10,204 nucleotides of DNA from Puniceicoccaceae bacterium. GTDB lineage: Bacteria > Verrucomicrobiota > Verrucomicrobiia > Opitutales > Coraliomargaritaceae. Positions 5,880 to 10,204 of the stretch are shown here, piece by piece. The notes below the pieces were generated by a model. It worked only from the letters and a program-made list of their open reading frames with translations. It made no database searches and was not told the DNA's origin. How positions within the stretch are numbered: the stretch's first letter is position 1; each line of letters opens with the position of its first letter. Location of the stretch: the NCBI GenBank assembly GCA_003567255.1, contig PWZW01000081.1, positions 1 to 10,204 on the forward strand. Reading direction: 5' to 3'. The position numbers were made by a program, and so were the translations under genes.

Positions 5880-7073
5880 TTAGCCTATGGTGTGTGGGCA
5901 GCGGGGATCGAGCAGATCTTTTCCCCAACCCAAACCGGAGAGGCAGAGGGAGGAGCGTAAGAGGTCTGCCATGTGGAGGGTGGAAACGTTTTTGGATTTT
6001 GAAATCTGAAAGATTGAGGTAGCTAGGTCAAAAGCGCGTTTGGTTGCTTCCGGTTTGCCGGCGAGTCTGCCATAAAAGTCAAATAACTGAGGGGCTGGGG
6101 CGGGGAGGTCGTCCAATTTCATTTCGAATGCGCAGCGCCCGAGGTGTTTTGTTTCCCTTGTTTCGAGGGTGATGGATCCGGAGGTGGGTAGTTTAATTTT
6201 TTCGGCGGCGATCCGAATATATTCGTCGAAATAACCGTCATCAAAGTCGTTTGCGTATCGTTGAACGCCAGCGATGGCGTAGGTTGCTTTAGGATCGCGC
6301 AGATCGGATGCGGCGATATCGAGCAATTTTCTCAGCGCGATGAGGTAGATGGGAGAGGACGTGAGCGCATAGAGATGTTGAAAGGCATCGCTGGCACCGT
6401 TTTCGATGAGCAGGCGGCAGCGGGTGCGCTCTTGGGAAACAGGAGGGGCACCTTCCAGGTCGAGAACTGGCCCGACCTGGTTGATCGCGATTGGAAGCGC
6501 GTCTGTGTTAAGCAGGGCATCGGCCCATCGCTCTGCATAGCGGTCAGCAATGTGAAGCAGTGTTTCGTTTTGGTTGACCGTGTAGGAGCGTAGCGCGAGC
6601 TGAAGCACTGGAAAGTGGGCGTAGGTGTTGAGCTTGGGGGAAGCTTCGCCAGCGTATTGGAACAATCCTGAAGACAGTACGCTGAGTGGTTCCAAGGACT
6701 CCTCGGCAAAGAAACCGCTTACTTGGTCAATGAATTCAGTGGCCGCAGTGACCCCGGGAAGCTGGCGATGTAATTCCCAAGCAGCACCGATGGCCAAGGC
6801 CACTTTATCGTTTTGTGGAATGCGGGCGTAAGGCCCATTTTTGTCTCTAAACCAATGATTTACCATGGATGCGAGTAATTTTACCTCGGAGGCATCCAGG
6901 AGTGGCAGGTGAAAGGCGGGGATGATTCGATTAACCTCATTGGCGGAAATCGGCACATGAGGGTTCCACTGTTCGAGGGTTGTGCGCATCCATGCTTTGT
7001 AAGCTCTCTCAAGGGCTTCTTTTGCTTCTTGGAGACTCTTTGTGGAAACGATCTGGGTGGACGCATTGGACAT
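5880..7073 (-). CDS. Uncharacterised 397-residue protein, predicted mostly helical
   Basis: I do not recognise this family. The protein has no signal peptide, transmembrane segment or obvious catalytic motif and appears cytoplasmic. It is rich in Ala and Leu, with recurring amphipathic helices about 40-50 residues apart (for example LQLALRSYTVNQNETLLHIADRY, given in two parts by its ends at about 158 and 180, and IALRKLLDIAASDLRD near 246-261). Such a pattern recalls helical-repeat or alpha/alpha-barrel proteins, but I cannot assign one. Codon use and the long single frame without alternatives support it being real. The start at 7073 is the first ATG of the frame and faces metH divergently, 103 bp away, so the metH operator region could influence it. 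Its 3' end lies 29 bp from the transposase, and no terminator is seen there. Confidence 0.7.
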   Translation of the reverse strand: MSNASTQIVSTKSLQEAKEALERAYKAWMRTTLEQWNPHVPISANEVNRIIPAFHLPLLDASEVKLLASMVNHWFRDKNGPYARIPQNDKVALAIGAAWELHRQLPGVTAATEFIDQVSGFFAEESLEPLSVLSSGLFQYAGEASPKLNTYAHFPVLQLALRSYTVNQNETLLHIADRYAERWADALLNTDALPIAINQVGPVLDLEGAPPVSQERTRCRLLIENGASDAFQHLYALTSSPIYLIALRKLLDIAASDLRDPKATYAIAGVQRYANDFDDGYFDEYIRIAAEKIKLPTSGSITLETRETKHLGRCAFEMKLDDLPAPAPQLFDFYGRLAGKPEATKRAFDLATSIFQISKSKNVSTLHMADLLRSSLCLSGLGWGKDLLDPRCPHTIG

Positions 7074-7144
7074 GGCGTCACTCTTGCCGATTTTAAAAAA
7101 GAAGCAATGATAGCGAGGAGATGAGGAATTTGCGTAATAGGCCC

Positions 7145-7181
7145 TTGATCATATCAACATATCAGGATATCTTTATATGAT
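7145..7181 (+). promoter_or_regulatory. 34-bp palindromic candidate operator over the metH promoter and start
   Basis: Positions 7148-7181 form an imperfect palindrome centred between 7164 and 7165, with 28 of 34 positions symmetric; each half has the form ATCATATnAAnATATC. Within it, ATATC (or ATATG in the last copy) recurs every 8 bp, starting at 7151, 7159, 7167 and 7175. TTGATC (7145-7150), a 17-bp spacer and TATCTT (7168-7173) could be the promoter, buried in the palindrome. The block also contains AGGA (7164-7167) and the ATG at 7177. As DNA it suits a dimeric repressor; as RNA the same arms could form a hairpin hiding the start. The regulator is unknown. Confidence 0.5.
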
Positions 7182-10100
7182 AATGAAGGTTGTGGACAAA
7201 AAGGAGTTAAGTGAACGGGGAAAGGTCTTGGAGGGACTTTTGCGCGAGCGTATTGTTTTTCTTGATGGGGCCATGGGCACCATGATTCAGACCTATCAAC
7301 TGAGTGAGGATGACTTCCGAGCCGGGCCCTTTGCTGAACATCCCTCTGATTTAAAGGGAAACAACGATTTGCTCTCGATCACCCGTCCAGATGTGATTAA
7401 AGGCATTCACCGGGCGTTTCTTGAGGCTGGTTCGGATATTATCGAAACAAACACCTTCAGTGGAACCCGCATTGCTCAGGCAGACTACGGGCTGGAGGCG
7501 CATGTTTATGAATTGAACCGGGCTTCAGCTGCGTTGGCACGGAGCGTGGCGGATGATTTCATGGCGGAGCATCCCGGTCGGGAGTGCTTCGTTGCCGGAG
7601 CGCTTGGGCCCACGAACCGAACCGCCTCCATGTCGCCCGATGTGAATCGTCCTGAGTATCGGGCTGTCACCTTTGATGAATTGGTTGAAAACTACTTTGA
7701 GCAAATTAAGGCCCTGGTTGAAGGAGGCGTTGATATCCTGCTTCCGGAAACGGTGTTTGACACTCTAAACCTTAAGGCGGCCTTGTTTGCGATTGCGGAA
7801 TTCCAAGAGAAACACCCCGCAAGGCTTCCGGTGATGATTTCGGTCACGATCACGGATGCTTCGGGTCGTACGCTTTCAGGGCAAACCACCGAAGCGTTTT
7901 GGAACTCGGTTGCACATGCGAAACCCTTGAGTGTTGGCATAAATTGCGCGCTTGGGGCGAAGGAGATGCGACCCTACATCGCGGAATTGGCAAAAATTGC
8001 CGAGTGCTACGTGAGTTGTTATCCAAATGCGGGCCTGCCCAACCCGCTGAGCGAGACTGGCTACGATGAATTGCCGGAGGATACTGCCGAATTTTTGAGG
8101 GAATTCGGAGAAAGCGGCTTTCTAAACATTGTTGGTGGCTGTTGCGGGACGACCCCGGCGCACCTCAAGGCGATTCATGAAGCGGTTAAAGCCTTTCCTG
8201 CCCGCACGCCATCACAGCGGGCAGGCACTACACGGTTGAGTGGCCTTGAACCGCTTAATGTACGGCCGGGCGACACTTCGTTTTTAATGATTGGAGAGCG
8301 GACGAATGTGACCGGCTCCCCCCGTTTCAGAAAGTTGATCGAAGCGGACGATTTTGATGCCGCACTCGCCGTGGCCACCCAGCAGGTGGAAAATGGAGCA
8401 AATATTATCGATGTGAACTTCGATGAAGGCTTGCTGGACAGTGAGGCTTGCATGACGCGTTTTTTGAATCTTATCGCCTCGGAACCGGCGATTGCCCGGG
8501 TGCCGATCATGATTGATAGCTCCAAGTGGTCGGTGATCGAAGCCGGCTTGAAGGTCGTTCAGGGCAAAAGCATCGTGAACTCGATCAGCTTAAAGGAGGG
8601 CGAGGAAGCCTTTTTGAAACAGGCGAAACTGTGTCAGCGCTACGGTGCGGCGGTCGTGGTGATGGCCTTTGACGAGGAAGGTCAAGCGGCGACCAAGGCG
8701 GAGAAAGTGAGGATATGTAAGCGTGCTTATAATCTTCTCGTAAATGAGGCAAATTTTGATCCGCACGACATCATATTCGACCCGAACATTTTGACGGTGG
8801 CGACTGGGATGAGTGAGCACGACAACTACGCCGTTGATTTCATTGAGGCAGTCCGAGAGATCAAAGCGGAATGCCCGGGGTGTTTAACCAGCGGGGGAGT
8901 GAGTAACATTTCTTTCTCATTTCGGGGAAACAATCCCGTGCGGGAAGCGATGCACGCGGTCTTCCTCTACCATGCGATCAAGGCCGGGCTTGACGTGGGA
9001 ATTGTGAACGCCGGGATGCTCACGGTGTACGACGAAATAGAGCCTGAGCTGCTCGAAAAAGTTGAGGATGTCATTCTCAACCGAAAGTCCGATGCAACGG
9101 AAACCTTGATCAACTTTGCCGAAAAGGTGAAAGGCCCCGGAAAAAAACTGGACGACACCGCGCGGCTTGCCTGGCGGGAGGGGACGGTATCCGAGCGCTT
9201 GGCACATTCACTCGTGAAGGGGATTGTTGACTATATCGAAGAGGACACTGAAGAAGCGCGCTTGGAATGGGGGCGTCCCTTGGAAGTGATCGAAGGTCCA
9301 CTGATGGACGGAATGAAAATCGTGGGCGACCTCTTCGGGGCGGGAAAAATGTTTTTGCCCCAGGTCGTGAAGAGTGCCCGGGTGATGAAACGTGCGGTAG
9401 CTCACCTGACGCCCTTCATGGAAGAGGAAAAGCGGCTCAATCCGAATACCCGTGCCCAAGGGAAGTTTTTGATAGCGACCGTCAAGGGTGACGTTCACGA
9501 TATTGGAAAGAACATTGTCAGCGTCGTGCTTGCCTGTAACAACTACGAAGTCAAAGACCTTGGTGTAATGGTTTCTTGCGACAAAATCCTTGAAACCGCG
9601 GCGGAGTGGGGCGCGGACATTATTGGACTTTCTGGGCTAATTACACCCTCTTTGGATGAGATGATCAGCAATGCGGCAGAGATGCAGCGCCGAGGTCTGA
9701 AGACGCCCTTGCTGGTGGGGGGGGCGACGACCAGTCGCGCGCACACAGCGATCAAAATTGCGCCCGCCTACGAGGCTCCGGTTTGTCAGATAGGCGACGC
9801 CTCACTGGTCACAGATGCTTGTAATCGATTGCTCAATCCCGACAAGCGGGACGCTTTCGTGAAAGAGTTGCTCGAGGATCAAGAGCGAAGGCGCGTACGT
9901 TTTGCTTCAAATTTGGGGAAGCAGGATATTCTGCCACTCAAGGAAGCCCGTAAAAAACGGTTTGTGGATGATTGGGCAAACGCGCCGATCACCCGTCCGT
10001 CAAGGCTTGGGCTGACAGTCGAAGATAATGTACCCCTGGAACAAATCGCTGAGTACATCGACTGGTCCCCTTTCTTTTGGACCTGGGAATTGAAGGGGGT

Positions 10101-10204
10101 TTACCCAAAAATTTTAAACCACAAAAAGTATGGAGCGCAGGCGCGAGAGATCTTCGCTGACGGTAAGCGTCTGCTTGAGGAAGTTATCAAAAACAAGCGC
10201 TTCC
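7177..10204 (+). CDS. metH: Cobalamin-dependent methionine synthase (partial, runs off the right edge)
   Basis: MetH transfers the methyl group of 5-methyltetrahydrofolate via methylcobalamin to homocysteine, giving methionine. The first 1009 codons are present; about 220 residues are expected to be missing, judged from the ~1230-residue E. coli enzyme. Domains in order: the homocysteine domain starts at LDGAMGTMIQ (about 29-38) with zinc ligands Cys257 (GINC), Cys322 and Cys323 (GGCCGT). The pterin domain begins near 369 (FLMIGERTNVTGSPRF). The B12 cap helices span about 660-755. The cobalamin domain carries Asp772-x-His774-x-x-Gly777 (DVHDIG) with His as lower axial ligand, then SGLITPS and VGGATTS. 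The activation domain begins near 945 with IDWSPFFWTWELKG (961-974). The start is ATG 7177, or ATG 7183 in the same frame. AGGA at 7164-7167 is nine bases before the former. No riboswitch fits the short leader. Confidence 0.95.
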   Translation, partial: MIMKVVDKKELSERGKVLEGLLRERIVFLDGAMGTMIQTYQLSEDDFRAGPFAEHPSDLKGNNDLLSITRPDVIKGIHRAFLEAGSDIIETNTFSGTRIAQADYGLEAHVYELNRASAALARSVADDFMAEHPGRECFVAGALGPTNRTASMSPDVNRPEYRAVTFDELVENYFEQIKALVEGGVDILLPETVFDTLNLKAALFAIAEFQEKHPARLPVMISVTITDASGRTLSGQTTEAFWNSVAHAKPLSVGINCALGAKEMRPYIAELAKIAECYVSCYPNAGLPNPLSETGYDELPEDTAEFLREFGESGFLNIVGGCCGTTPAHLKAIHEAVKAFPARTPSQRAGTTRLSGLEPLNVRPGDTSFLMIGERTNVTGSPRFRKLIEADDFDAALAVATQQVENGANIIDVNFDEGLLDSEACMTRFLNLIASEPAIARVPIMIDSSKWSVIEAGLKVVQGKSIVNSISLKEGEEAFLKQAKLCQRYGAAVVVMAFDEEGQAATKAEKVRICKRAYNLLVNEANFDPHDIIFDPNILTVATGMSEHDNYAVDFIEAVREIKAECPGCLTSGGVSNISFSFRGNNPVREAMHAVFLYHAIKAGLDVGIVNAGMLTVYDEIEPELLEKVEDVILNRKSDATETLINFAEKVKGPGKKLDDTARLAWREGTVSERLAHSLVKGIVDYIEEDTEEARLEWGRPLEVIEGPLMDGMKIVGDLFGAGKMFLPQVVKSARVMKRAVAHLTPFMEEEKRLNPNTRAQGKFLIATVKGDVHDIGKNIVSVVLACNNYEVKDLGVMVSCDKILETAAEWGADIIGLSGLITPSLDEMISNAAEMQRRGLKTPLLVGGATTSRAHTAIKIAPAYEAPVCQIGDASLVTDACNRLLNPDKRDAFVKELLEDQERRRVRFASNLGKQDILPLKEARKKRFVDDWANAPITRPSRLGLTVEDNVPLEQIAEYIDWSPFFWTWELKGVYPKILNHKKYGAQAREIFADGKRLLEEVIKNKRF

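Noticed and set aside
7074..7176. Cobalamin, SAM or SAH riboswitch before metH
   Set aside because: The intergenic space is only about 100 bp, too short for a cobalamin riboswitch, and no conserved SAM or SAH riboswitch core is recognisable.

Overview
The window carries about eight protein-coding genes, mostly housekeeping, plus gene-poor stretches holding hairpins and candidate operators. Protein sequence style, moderate GC and a large Y1/HUH (RAYT-type) transposase next to an uncharacterised helical protein suggest Verrucomicrobiota, possibly the Opitutales/Puniceicoccales side. That assignment is an impression from the proteins, not a computed placement. Most genes have no recognisable Shine-Dalgarno sequence.

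Layout. Positions 1-777 hold no convincing gene: a plus-strand terminator (130-162) probably ends a gene lying left of the window, and about 600 nt of non-coding DNA follow. Then come riboflavin synthase (ribE, +, 778-1368) and its strong terminator (1401-1448). Next is a minus-strand pair read from right to left: ahpD (2493 to 1954), then a gamma-glutamylcyclotransferase-like gene (1881 to 1447). A roughly 300 bp divergent regulatory region separates ahpD from miaB (+, 2796-4199), a tRNA methylthiotransferase. miaB converges on a small hspQ-like gene (-, 4560 to 4210).

The accessory part is 4640-5880. It holds a minus-strand terminator with no gene directly in front of it, a repeat-and-hairpin tract containing a GTAG-headed palindrome, and a 329-residue RAYT-like transposase (+, 4861-5850). 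A 397-residue protein of unknown function follows (-, 7073 to 5880). A plausible reading is that the transposase unit sits between this unknown gene and its original terminator. The window closes with metH (+, 7177 to beyond the right edge), cobalamin-dependent methionine synthase.

The best candidate for something undescribed is a 34-bp imperfect palindrome (7148-7181) with an internal 8-bp period. It covers the predicted metH promoter -10 region and start codon and looks like an operator for a methionine-cycle regulator. The second is the GTAG-hairpin/inverted-hairpin pair beside the transposase, which resembles a REP/REPIN substrate. No CRISPR array, tRNA, rRNA or recognised riboswitch was found.
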